Positions 1-13,000 of a stretch of DNA of 64,000 bases are shown piece by piece (positions within the stretch are counted from its first letter, which is position 1; each line of letters starts with the position of its first letter). This DNA is from Undaria pinnatifida (taxonomy: Eukaryota > Sar > Phaeophyceae > Laminariales > Alariaceae). Below the pieces are notes generated by a model. It did not search any database. It worked only from the letters and a program-made list of their open reading frames with translations, and was not told where the DNA came from. Location: assembly GCA_012845835.1 (NCBI GenBank), contig JABAKD010000010.1, positions 13,300,973 to 13,364,972 on the forward strand, read 5' to 3'. The position numbers and the translations under genes are program-made.

Positions 1-1786
1 CATTCATTAGTTCTATCACGACCGGTCAGTTGTGTTGAGCCCCCGGAGAAAGCTTGACAAGACACGAGGAAGGAGAGCAAAAGTTCAGACCACCCCACCC
101 GCCTTGCATTTGGAATTTTGTTATAGTTGGTGTATCATTCTTTGGTTGCCATCATTTTCAGCAAATGCTGCCGCGCTGAGGGCTCCCGGGTTGGGACACG
201 CCCAGCACGCGTGGTATATCCGCGGGCGGGGATCTCCTGCCGGAGCAGGAGGCCTCGTCAAAGCTATTACCCTAAGTGATCCGTAACATAGAGAAATAAT
301 ACAACATTACAGCCTTGTGGTCGGGGATAATCGGCACTCTCACCCTGCCTCCACCTTTGGTTTTTTCGCGTTTCACGTGTGGCTCGCTCGGTGTAAGGTT
401 TCGAGAACAAGCGCATCAACCTTACCTTGCTGTTCGGTCCGCAACAGAAACGGTCGGCAGACGGAATGAGGGTCCACGGAGGGACGAAGGCGGCGGCAGC
501 CAGAGGCAGAGCACCATTATTAGAACCCGTCCCGGGCGTCTCGCACACAGACCCGGGAACGCCGCCAGAGGTGCCACCGGAAGATGCCGGGGTACTGTGG
601 TACTGCTTGTAGCGCGTCTGAATCGTTTGTTTGTGCACCGGGGGGGTTACGCTATATTTCCCAAAACGGCCACAGCAATACTGAAAACGGCGACATAGTG
701 AGTACACACTCTAATGGGCCGCGATAGAGAGCGTAGTGTGCTATTGGCATCGACCATACCGAGCGCGTCAGAGGTCGAAAAATGATACATCAAGAAGCCC
801 GTCCAAACTGTTACTGAATTCGGTTTCGAGTCAAATATCGTGCGCTAAAGTGCCTGTACAATTATCCGAAAGGGGAAGAGGGTGGGGGTGGGGAGGTGCG
901 GACTAAGGACACATCGGTAGTAGTAGTAGCTGTATGCACAGGTTTGTCATCGACTGAGTCGTCTTGCGCGATATAGATTTATTTTTGTTGACGCTGCTGA
1001 TGGATCTGTTATGGTGCCGGGCGTCGTGACCGGTAGTAGTCCAGGTTTGTAGATCAACCCGTTTTAGAGCGACGATTTCAGCAACATGGACATTGGGGGA
1101 ATGACGCGCATTTATATGAAGGGTTTCCAAATCGTAGAAGGACGACGTTGGGCTTGGCGGCGGGGAAGGGTGGAGCATCCAGACCCTAGCACTCTCTCGG
1201 TGAAATAGATAATCTTGATAAAAGCGCGTCACCCGCTTACTATTCGTTGCCTGCATTGCACGCCGACTCGTTTATTCACGTTTTCCTTCAGAGAGTTTCG
1301 GCGTTATTTTTGTGGGGGTCGACGAAAAGAGTCGAGGTCATTAATTTTCAAGTAACAGGACAGCGAGGGCTACTCAAAACCATGGGTATGCTGTTCGGGT
1401 GTGCACGCCGGGTGCGGGCCGTGTGTCGCCGATTCCCATGCACTGGCCCGTCCTCTTCCCGGAATATTTTCCCGTTTTTCGGAAAGAATAAACATACATA
1501 CTTGTGTTCTTTACATAAAAACTGTTATTTCAAGCCCGTCGACTTCGTTTCGGAGAGATACAACCCTTGGTGTTCACAATGCAAGAAACAGAGAAGTTTC
1601 ATTGCAAATGCAGCAAGGGGGTGTGCCCCTTTTTGGGGCGATTCGCTACCGACTTCATATTTCTGCTTTTTTCCGGGAAAAGAAAAAAGAAAGAAGGAAA
1701 TAACGTCTTGGCGAGGGGAGAGCCCCGGAGATCCCTGTTACGAAGTCGGTGAGTCATTTGGCGGACTCCCAAACATATGTATTGTT

Positions 1787-1870
1787 GGTTGTATAGCACT
1801 ACCTAATGGCCCACGTAGTCATCCACGTAGTCACGTGACTACGTGGGCCAGTAGGTAGTACTATACAACC
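1787..1870. repeat. 84-bp near-perfect hairpin
   Basis: Arms of about 36 nt, GGTTGTATAG.ACTACCTA, with three mismatches around a CACGTG-containing centre. Could be a tiny MITE. No neighbouring gene. Confidence 0.75.
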
Positions 1871-3109
1871 TACAGCGATGTGCTGTTGCTGCTGCTGTAA
1901 CTCGCACCGCACAACTCTACGATCCGGCATACCAAGGCCCTTTACCACTGCACTCCCATTTTGAGGACGAACGACTTGGAATTTGTATGGCGAGGGGTTG
2001 AAAAAGGGGCAATAAAGGCACGGCTCGTCATCAAATCGTACACGTTTGTGCGTGAGTTACCTTGATAACCCTTCTAGCACCGCAGTCCCGAAATGTGGAC
2101 AAATAACTTGGAGTTAGTTTAGGGGAAAAAAGAGGAATTGAACATGGGTTAACGTACGCGGGATACGAAAAGTAGGACACAAACAAGCCAGCAAACATGA
2201 CAAACTTCCGGACAGATATAGAAAGAAAAAAAAAGGAAGCGGCCGTGAAGCGATGATGCACCTGCTTCCTGCTCGGTGCTCGTAATTCGTTGGTATATCC
2301 GGGGGAGACTCGCAGCAACAAGTAGCGAGAGAGCACCAGCGCAGCCTGCATGCGGTATCGAAGGAGCGAGTGGTTCAAGGGACGCTGGGAGCAGAGGAGG
2401 ACCAAGAGTATAAGGGGACTCGTTAGTGGCTACCAGTTGGCCGTGGAGTCCGAGCGTTTGTCCATGGCGTGCGCTCGACTGTGAAAATGAAAGACGCTTT
2501 TAGCTCGTCTTCATGGAGATTGGGTACTGGGTCGCTATCGGCTCGGAAATATTGTCACAGGAAAACTGGAACGCGAATACGAGAGACATTCGTAGCTCGT
2601 ATTCTTGGGAGATTTGGGTGCTGGGTCACTTTTAACTCGAAAAAAAAAGAACCCGGGAAGGCTCATGTACGCTGCCGACCCAATGCAACCAGATGTAACG
2701 GAGCCAAAAGAGCTGAAACTTCGTGAGGGTCGGTAAGAGGATGATATGTGGCCACACGAATCGGTTTGGGACGAACTCGTCATGCAGGAACACCCACTCC
2801 GTGACGAGCTTACATCATGCTGATGTTTGGAACATGGAACAAGCAGTACCGAGGTACCATGTATGTTTTACGGTGACTACTGCTGCTCTTACGGGGAGCA
2901 CCTATCAAACCAGTGACGGTGCTTCTAAGCGAACGCAAACGTAGGCTAATCCTAATTGACTTACCACACCCGCCGGTCCTTCGCTTCGTGCACGCCACTG
3001 TATGGAAACAATTTATAAGAAGTTTGGGTGAGGCGACGACCCCAGTCCGGTAGCCGATGCAGAGTATAATAAGCAATGGAAGTATGGGTAGGCCCACCGG
3101 CTGGGGGAG

Positions 3110-3806
3110 GAGGCCTCATCTAATCCAATACTTACTTTAAATGATCGGTGAAGCCGCAGAAGAATACTACAGTAAAATCGGGTTTCCAGAAAATGAGACA
3201 TCGATGGTACGGAGGTGGCTCCATGATTTGGAACCGGTGAATTACTTGGAGAATCTAGGCCACATCGATCATTGTGCATGTTTCCCACGAACCCAAAGCC
3301 AGAGAACATATCGTACGTTGAAGGAGAAATACTGACCATCCCACCCACCCAGCTTATGCATGCAGTAGTTTCTTGTTTTACAACCTTTGCGGACCGGAGA
3401 AGTCTGCGAGCGCCTTGCCACACTCAGCCCCGTGCGGAAGCAACCAGGGATGTCTTCAAAAGGATCCGAGATTGGAACAAAGCTGTTGGTTCCGGCCTAC
3501 TTGAGCCTATCTGAGGCACAGTACCGGAGCCACAACCATTGCCTTCAACCCCCGCCCAACGGGCAAGCACAAGAGGACGCAGAAAACATTTCGGACCACC
3601 CTTGACATCCTGCGTGCTGAGTAGCTGCTGCGCCGTGTTTGTTTATTTTATTATATTTTATTTTATTTTCCAGGATTACAGCCGCGCTGAGCGCTCAGCG
3701 CGAAGGTACATCCCGGGCGAGGCCCTCCTGCTTCGGGGCAGGAGGCCTCATCTAATCCAATACTTACTTTAAATGATCGGTGAAGCCGCAGAAGAATACT
3801 GCAGTA
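3110..3806. repeat. ~68-bp direct repeat pair
   Basis: 3110-3175 and 3739-3806 share AGGAGGCCTCATCTAATCCA and ATGATCGGTGAAGCCGCAGA. A short frame (MIGEAAEEYYSKIGFPENET) follows the first copy; not recognised, possibly a repeat relic. Confidence 0.75.
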
Positions 3807-5254
3807 GAAGAGTGAATATTTCCGTCGCAGCGTGGCCAAGACCGAAAATTAAAATTCGAGGGGGTGTCTATGAGTGAATTAAGTAGACACGAACGAACGA
3901 ACACCTGGAATATTGGTCCGGGCGATGCCTTCTTCGCGGCTATGCCCCTCTAAAGTTTTTTTTTCTGGTGAGAAGCGATGCAGTCGAGGAAGCACTAACC
4001 TGTCAAATTTTGAGCATATATTTCAAGGATTGAGTTGCAAGCGGTGAGACCTGCGGGATATTTTGCGAGTGTTAGGATCATCGAATTGTAAGAGATCCTG
4101 TGATATTTGGCATATTTGGTGAGTGTAATGCATTTCATTGAAACTCGCGTGCTTCTGCCGCCGAGCTAAACAATCTATCCACGGATTCTCGGCCGTCCAA
4201 TCACGCATGCATCAACCCTGCGACTGTGTAGCCTGTAACCATAGCACGATTATTCAACAAACGTTGTCACCGCTGCCGCTGTAGTTAAAGACGAGTATGT
4301 AAGATAGAGGACGGCGACAAATAGTTGGTTTTGTGAGTCCGTCCGTTCGAGCGTGCTCGTTTTCGTAACCGGCTGAAAAAGAAGGTGATACGGTGATATA
4401 GGCAGGCGCAAAAGCTGCAGGGCACAAATGGGCGAGCAAGCGCCATCAGGAAACGAAAGACAGAGGCCGGCGCAACAAAGAAACAATAAATCGGCTGCGG
4501 GTGGGGAACCACCATCCATTTCACGACGCAGCTTCGCTTATCGCGTGTCGCCAGTCGCATATCGAAAAACCGCAAAGCAGCGCCAACGACACACGTTGTC
4601 GTTTTTCCCTAGTTGCACTGCCAACTTGTTTAGTTGCACGATCGAGGTTACCGATTTCAGCAACAACAAAAATAGACCAGGTATCACTGCAAACATGAGT
4701 ATCATTTTTGCCGACCATGCCGCTCACACCGTAGACCCACCGACATTTGATATTTAATCGATATTTTATGTTCTTTTCTATCCTCCACAGCAACATTGCG
4801 TGTTGGCAACGCTGCTCCAGTAAGGGTACCTTTACGCCTACCACGAAACACAGTAGCAGCCGCACAGCCCGACGGCGGCGACAAGAAAAGGTGTACCCTA
4901 TATAGTCTAACGCACCTCCTTTCCCATCATCGCCTACAGCGACCACTATCATGGCCACTCCCGTTACGTAGTCCTAACATCACACCCGTCTGCCTATCCG
5001 CCAACAAAAAATAAGAACAACCAAACCAACCGAAGCGACGGTCGCTCAGGCACCGGAGAGACAAGAAATTGGGCGGGCGCGCACAACAACTTCCCACAAA
5101 AGCCTCGTCTATAACCTTAAAACACGAGCAAGGTCTCTCTCTGCCCTCCTTTCTCCCATCGCGAGCGAGGCCACTGAGCGCTCGGCCTGAAACAACGTGG
5201 GCACATCGTTGTTGAGCTGTGATGTATTAAATTGTTCACTCGTTCGATCGTTCG

Positions 5255-5557
5255 CTACTCCTCCCGCTCGTTTTCGTTTCGGGTCCAGCCAACACCGCTC
5301 CATCCTTCCTCATCGTCTGGGTGTTCGGTCTGCTCCTGCCGCTTCGGTTGTTGTTGTCGCCGACGCTGCAGCTGGTGTTGCTGCTGATGTGCTTGCTGCT
5401 GCTGCGGACCACCCTCCGCCAGAGCTTTCTCGTACTCCCTCCTTAAGTATGCCACGTTGCGGAACTTGAGAGAGTGAGCGGCGTCGGCTGGCGAGGGTAA
5501 ACGCGTGCTCGTCTCTGACTGCTGGACGCACCACCGCAGGAGCTCTTCTTTACAGAC
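5255..5557 (-). CDS. PPR-SMR exon 22 (C-terminal tail)
   Basis: Acceptor gtgtaagcag, phase 0; TAG stop at 5255-5257. 100 residues after the SMR domain: VCKEELLRWCVQQ, a short helical part, then a Gln-rich run and an acidic/basic end. No known domain seen. Confidence 0.82.
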   Translation of the reverse strand, partial: VCKEELLRWCVQQSETSTRLPSPADAAHSLKFRNVAYLRREYEKALAEGGPQQQQAHQQQHQLQRRRQQQPKRQEQTEHPDDEEGWSGVGWTRNENEREE

Positions 5558-8500
5558 CTGCTTACACGGAGAGGGCACACAACACACGCATACACGCGAC
5601 GACGATGACGATGTTATCACGTTAGCATGGCAAACGAGAGAACACGACAACGGGTGGAAACAACCAGCACACGCACACACATACGACACACATACGACAG
5701 AACACAGGGGCGGAGCGGAACGACGGTGGGGGTTAATCGAGGCACCTTGTTGGTCGCCGCGCCAAAAACCGACTGTTCGGCCCAACCGGAGGAGCTGCAA
5801 CGCCATTAGCCCTGTACCTGTACAACCGTAGATTAACAAGCTACAAACCGCGATAGAGCAAACTCTACCAGCTAGATCAAACGATACCGCGCTACGCCAC
5901 AATAAAGCAACAGCACCTGGACGAAAGGTCCAACAACACCTGTCGCCGCACCCGTTGTGCACAGCATGTCACGCAAAATTTAAGCATCGCGACAAGGCAC
6001 TGCCCGTGCTTCTGACGTCGCGCGTCCAAGCTCGACACCACCCCTCCTCCATTTTTCTTCCCCACCACTAGGTGTTCATCCACCCAGGTACACCTCGCGC
6101 ACGGGCCAACAGCGCAGACCATGAAAGGGTGGCATAAACGAATCCGCATACCCTTCGCCCCTGCAGCTATTAACAACAGAGAACACAAAGAAGGGCCAGC
6201 TGGAAGGCTCTATCGCGGAATTACAGAGGTGAGCCACCACCACCGCCCCGCCCCACTCCAAACCGCAGTAGCACGCAATGTCGCGAGGAAAACAACTCAA
6301 TTGCTCCTCCCCTCCCCCCCCCCCGCCCCTGCCCCCGTCCTCCCTCTCTCCCTCCCTCCCCCCCCTCCTTTCCTCTATCCCAACCTACCTTAAGACGGCC
6401 CAAATTCTTGGGTTCGAAGCGAGACACGATCGGGGGATCGAATTCCTCGAGGAACATGTCTTGCGCCGCCGGTCTTAGTACAGGCTCGAAGGCACGCCTG
6501 CTGTGCTTCCCCTGGCCTGTAATGATGGTGAAGTCTCGTACCACCGCGGGGTCTTTCTCTTGACAAACCACGAAATTTTATGGCACGACGGAAGCGGTTT
6601 GCGGGTAGGGTTGGAGTTGAGGCTTGGGTTGAGCTCAGGGTAGGCGTTAGGTTTTCGGGATAGGGGTAGGGCCGGGGGGGGGGGGGGGGGGGGGGTACTC
6701 AGTTTGTGCATGGCCGTAGTCGTATGACCGTAGACCCTCGCATCTCTAATATGCCGGGACGGAGAACGTCAGGTTTTCACCAACCAGGCAGACATTGTTT
6801 GCACCAAGCGCGAAGCGCCGTGAGGTGTTCGGCGAGTAGCATGAAGAGTGAACTGCATCCTTCGACGAACCGCTCGCAAGACGGACTTCGGCACCTTGTA
6901 CCTACTTTCTTGTTTATGGATGACAGCGCCAATGAGTCACCATATTTTCTGGTGTGGCCGCTCAAGAGACAGCAATGGGTATTACAACGTAACTGCCTCG
7001 TGGGTGTCTTACCATATTCATACTACGTGATGCGACCGTTCCCCTTGAGCGGAGCTAGGGTTTTCCACCCCGCACATGACCTACTCCATACCCATCCTGG
7101 TCACCGCCCAAAAAAGAAAAAGAAAAAACGGTACCCTGGTTATCAAGCCCACGCAGTGATTGGTATGTTTTGCAGCGTCGTTGCCAACCAACGCCAACCC
7201 CAATATACATATAATTTTTTACAGAGCTGGGGAGGGGGGGGGTGGGGGGGTCTTTCTTAAGATCCGGAAATCGTTACACCAGAGGTGGATTGCGGCATCA
7301 TGGGAGGGCGGGCGGGGACGAGGCACGGGGGTTGGCGTTGGCGGGGAGTAGAGGGGGGGGTTCTTTCTCCGAGATGAGGATTTCATCGCACAGCGAAAGC
7401 GCTTGTGTCACAAGGGCGGGCGGGCACGGGCGACCGAGGATAGGGTAGCGATTGCGGTCGGGGTCAGGTCTGAGGTTATAGTTGAAGGTAGGGTTAGAGT
7501 CGTTAGGTTTGGGGAAAGAAAATCAAGATGCACTACGGACTTACTGCAGTGTGGACCACCAACCAACCGTTTGGTCGAAACTGGATCAAGTCGCAAAAAC
7601 GACTGGCCCAGAAACGGTGACTTGTAGTCCGGACCATCAACATTTTTGTCAAGATCTTGGCGGGGTCGTCGTAAACAAGCCGCTGTTATCTCTGTATTGA
7701 GGAGCCATCAACAACTCGTAATGCTTCAGGTAATGAGGAGTTATTCCAATGTGGACTATCAACCAAAAAATGTCAAAAACCTGGCCAAGTCGCCGTAAAA
7801 ACACCAGTGCACAACGTACTGCCGCGCGCTCACCTGCCGTGAGAAATCTTCGCAGGAGCCTCTTCAGCCCCGACCGGATCGCCGCCTTCGCCACTGCCGC
7901 CGAGTACCCATGGAGGTCCACCACATCCCCGTCCGAGGGGTCCCACGCCTCCGGGTCTTGCCTCGTCATAAACACCGTCTCGTACACGTACACCGCCTGC
8001 CAGGTCAACGTCGAAAACCCACCCATCGCCACAATACAGCGGCATGGCGACAATAAACGGGCGAGAAGCCACCATGACACAGCGGTATAGCGACAAGGCA
8101 CGGGGGTGGGAAAGCGGGACGAGGCGAAGGAGGGTTTGGTGTATATCTAGGTTCAGCGGGAGGCCAGGAGGCGGGGCGAGGCGAAGATGCGTTAGGATTC
8201 ATTGGTTCATCGGGTAGGCTAAATGTTGGGTTTGTTTGGAAGGAGGTTGCAGAAGGGACGAAGGGACGAACAATTCAGACACAAGAGCGCTACTCACAGC
8301 CGTATTGTACAGGCGATTTTGCTTGGATATTAAAGCTCTGTTGCCGGCAGCGTGAACAAGAGTGCTTTGAAGTGTAAATTTACTCGGTGTTTACTCTACC
8401 TGGCTATCTGCTCAGCGCCATCTACTGCAGTATTTCGGTATTCAATACTGCTCATACTCTCGAGTACCTGGAGCACTTGAGGTGTTTGTACTGCGGGTAT

Positions 8501-10028
8501 TGCCTATACTTGAGGTTTTGTACTTCTCGCACACCCAGTTACCGCAGTAGTTCGGCCGTCAGTACCGCACATACCGCTGGAACTTGCAGTATTTCGGCCA
8601 TCAGTACTGGCACTACTCCGAGTGCTCGCAGAACCAACTACTCCCAATACTCGAAGTATACTAGGAGTATGAAGTATACTGGGAGCATCTGTGAAAGCTT
8701 GCCCACCTTTTCGTGTTGGCCGTGGGAGTCGAGGAGCTCTACGAGGAGGTTAACGGTGTACTTATCGGGAAGCTTGCCGTCTTGTACCATCCTCCCGAAC
8801 AGCTCCATCGCCTTTTGCCACTGCCCTCGCGAGAAGGAGGAGGGACGGAGAGAGGGAGGGAGGACGGGCGGAGAGAGATAACCGGAGGGGGCGGTTCGGT
8901 GGTTGTTGCGGCGCGGCACAAAACACGGCAGCCATAACACGCCCCTCAGCGTCATACCTGTACGACAATACGTGCTGAACAATCCGGAAGTTTTATGTTA
9001 CAAGGTAGCCCTACCCCGAGCGGAGGTAACGCGAAGCGTGCGCGTACGACACGGGCACAAGAACAAGCACTAGTGCAAGCATATGCGCAAGCGAAACGTA
9101 AAATGCTAGCGTAAACGCAAGCATAAACAAAAATACAAGCATAAGCTGAGCATCTACTTGCTACCGATCAGCGAAGCGTAACAGTTATGCGTACGCGAAA
9201 CAAAATGTGCGAAAGTGTAACAACTGAGTGTACGATAAAAGTTTAATGTAAGCGACACAAGCAAACGCGTCAGCGCGAGAGTGAGCGTGAGGCTAACCTG
9301 CTGCCCCTTGAAGCAAGCGAGGATGGCGGAGCTGTAGGTGCGCACGTCCGGCGACAGCCCCGCCCTGAACAGGCTGTCGAAGAGCTTCAGCGCCATCTGC
9401 CATTCGCCGCACTTAGCGCTGGCCAACATGGCACCGCGTCACAGAATAAAACGTGTCAGGAGAGGACAATAAACACAAACAGAGCATATCAATATTAAAA
9501 TGTATACTGTTATAGTTCATGACACCATTTAAGTTCCCCGTTCAAGGGAGACGAGTTGGCACGAGAGGACTTGGCAGGATAAGGCATGGCAGGCTGAGAC
9601 CAAGGCGGGGTATATCGCCAAAATGCCTGATTGGACACCACAAGCTGGAACAGGACAGCAGCAAAAATCACCCTGTATGGACGAAACGCAATAAGCGCCC
9701 AATTGTTGGAGGTGTTTCTATTAGGAGTAGGCACGGTGCTTCGTCTCGAAAGGGATGTGTGGTCGTTAGTCACATGACCAAGGCAAGCAACAAATGAGTA
9801 CGCCCCCCCTCCCCGCCCCCCGTCCCCACACCCCTCCCTTCCCTGCCGCCGGCCCTTACACATGAAACCCTCGCATTGCCTCACAGCAAAACGACACATT
9901 TGCACTTCAACACAAAAAAACGCAAGGTCCGGTTTTAAGTGATTTCAAGGAAAACAGAGAGAAAACAAAAAACGAAAATGCTTGGAAAGGAAAACAACAA
10001 TAACAACAACAACAACACCAACAACGTC

Positions 10029-10070
<42 letters not shown>

Positions 10071-13000
10071 ACCAACAACAGGAAAACAAGCGTACCTGGC
10101 GCTGATGGAAGCGTTATAGGCGACCGTGTCCGGCTCGACGCCCGAGTTGATCATCTTGAGGAGGAGATGAAGCGCTTTCCTCCACTCCCCGCTCTTTTCG
10201 CACGCGGTGATGGCCGAGCTGTAGCACACCACGTTGGGCTGTCGCGCAACGAACCCATCGCCAACACACGGCGCAAACGCGCACACACACGAATACACAA
10301 GTACGTGAACATACAAACACATTGAGCATACACGCACATGAGCATACGAGCACATGAGCATACGAGCACATGAGCATACGAGCACATGAGCACATGAGCA
10401 CATGAGCACATGAGCGCATGAGCAGGTCACACTAGCACACGAACGAACACACAAGGACAGCAGCACGCAAAACACATAAGCACCGAGCACACGAACACAT
10501 AAGCACACAAGCAACAAAATCACATACTGAAGTACATACAGAAAGTAAGAGCAAAATCACATAAGTACATAAAACACACTTTAAATAACCACAAAATCAC
10601 TAAAAACACGCAAAAGCACAAGAAGGCAAAACACACAAGTACGCACACAAACACCTAAACACGCATAAACATACAAGAGAGCACACGCGCGCAGACAGGA
10701 AGACAGGCGACAAAAGCAAAACGTTCATCAACGATTTCGATTCGAGTGAGATGACGGCTGCTGGCACGTTGGCGTAGAACAAAATAGTTCAAACAGAACA
10801 CATCCCTGCTAAATTATCTATGTGATCTGCACGATATTTGCCTTACAGGCAGACAGATTCCTGGTTTATTATGATCTGCACGACCTACAGATCGTGTGGC
10901 CGGGTGAGAGTCGGATGATCTGAATTATTTAGCCCGTGTTTCCTGAGCTGGATCTGTCCTGCACATATCTTGCAAAAACAAACATGCCATGACGACAGGT
11001 ATAGGATCTATACGATCGATAATATCTATACGATCTATATCGTGATCTGCCCGATGTGTGAAACAGTCGCAGGGGCCCTTCCTTCCTCACTCACCGTGAC
11101 ATTATCCATAGCTTCCATCTCCCGAAGAGTCTCCAAGGCTTCTTGCCATCTAAGAGACCACAACAACGGGAGACACACAGGGGCGGGGTGTGCGGGGGGG
11201 GGGTTAGGGGGAGGGGGGGAGGGCTACCCTTCTTTGCACGACGCACTTGCAAATAATAACGTGCACGACTCGAACCGCCTCCAGAACCACACACCCAGAA
11301 ACCTATTTCGACAGTTGAAACAGCAGCGCAAACACCACAGCATAAGACCATCGCACCACGCCACACAGCACGCACAAAAGCAGACCACACAGCAGACCAC
11401 ATAGCAGACACGCAGACCACACAGCTGGCATGTCCCCGATGGATTTTGCCGCGAGAATGGTCGTGCATTCAGAGAGTAACAGCAGTGCCGTCGATGTAGA
11501 GAGGATGCGTACACGTAAATGGGCAATTATACGGCAGGCGGTACGTGTCTTTGCCCTCCCACTCGAATTGTACTCGCGATAATTTATTGCTGTGTGGTGC
11601 CGACACGATGAAACACTCGAAAATAGTCGTGCTCGCGTGCTCGCTAGCGTGTACGACGCGTACGAGGAGTAGAATCGTACCCGTACGTAGAAGGAAGGGG
11701 GCAGCATCACCCACATTCGGACTCGTACGTGTGATCTCTTATCTGAAGCAAGAGAGTTGAAAATCTAAATCTACGAGATTTCAACAGCAGCAGGAGTAAT
11801 AAAACAGTAGAACAGAGTAGATACCGGTCACAAAAGGTCTCTATCCCTTGGGAGCTCTACAACTCTAATTTAGTTTCAAGCTCTCTATTTATATTTGTTG
11901 CGGGGATTATAATTCAATCCATCATTGTTGTACTATTAATACTGTTGTACCCAGCATCAGCAGCTGCTTAGCAGCAGCAGCAAGCAGCAGCCAGCAAGGC
12001 ATTGCAGCCGTGAAGCCATCACTGCCACCACCACCACCTGGTGGTCCACCATCATCCCCATGGTCGGTGCGGCGACCAATCCCGCTTAGGAGCGGTACAT
12101 GCGCGGGCAGTTTCGTGTAGTATCTATCTTGGTCTGTGCCTGTTTGTGTTCCTGCGCTGCGTTGTACCGCCGCCCGCCGCGGCCATCTTTTTTTCTAAAA
12201 GAAAGCTGGCATGGTCTGTCTCCGAAACAAAACATGTCAACCCAAAAAGCGTCCATCTCATCGGGGTTCTGAGATTCTTCAAGATTGACCCTGGACTGAC
12301 CACACATCACCGAGGCAGGCGGGTGTGTGACGTGAAACCAGACACATGCGGAGACGGCACTTGATCGTGTCACATGCTATATATGGACAGAGCAGTCACA
12401 GCGCACGGAAAAAAAATCCGTATGTACGCGGCATGATGAAAAATAAAAGTAAACGGAATGATGGGGATTTTGAAAAAAAACGCTTGACGACGTGATTCTC
12501 CCGGCAAAATCCATCAGGGACATGCCTGCTGTGTGGTCTGCGTGTCTGCTGTGTGGTCTGCGTGTCTGCTATGTGGTCTGCGCCTGCTGTGTGGTCTGCT
12601 GTGTTGTCTGCTTTTGCGTGTGCTGTGTGGCCTGGTGCGATGGTCTTATGCTGTGGTGTTTGCGCTGCTGTTTCAACTGTCGAAATGGGTTTCTGGGTGT
12701 GTGGTTCTGGAGGCGGTTCGAGTCGTGCACGTTATTATTTGCAAGTGCGTCGTGCAAACAGGGGTAGCCAGGGGGGGAGGGGGTAGGACACGAGTTCATC
12801 AGGAAGCCGGAGCAGAGAAAATACAGCGGACGTATGTTCGCCGTTCCCAAAACAAAACAAGAAACAAAAGAAAAAAAAAACGGCCCGGCTGACCAACACA
12901 CCACGAAGCTAAAAAAACACGCTAGACACGAGCTTCGGATCAAGACAAGAGAAAATTATAATGCGATTACCATTACGGAAATCCGTTGTTAACCGTGCAT

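Larger units (their letters stand above)
1..5254. other. Region 3' of the PPR-SMR gene, no gene supported
   Basis: Apart from the 84-bp hairpin and the direct repeat pair I see no feature. Open frames up to about 200 codons exist on both strands but none shows a family motif, repeat structure or splice pattern I trust. Part of 5000-5254 is probably the PPR-SMR 3' UTR. Confidence 0.5.
5558..11094 (-). other. PPR-SMR introns 16-21
   Basis: Intron sequence between short exons. Contains the SINE-like copy at 6667-7213, the LINE tail at 9692-9835, the AAC and GAGCAC repeats, a GATC repeat, and degenerate CAGTATTTCGGCCATCAGTA-type repeats at 8370-8690. Confidence 0.7.

Noticed and set aside
1247-1858. 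203-codon plus-strand frame
   Set aside because: Runs through the 84-bp hairpin and shows no conserved motif.
9939-10325. Poly-Asn protein on the plus strand
   Set aside because: Comes from the AAC microsatellite and the antisense of exon 17.
10325-10425. CRISPR-like regular repeats
   Set aside because: Contiguous minisatellite units without unique spacers; eukaryotic intron context.
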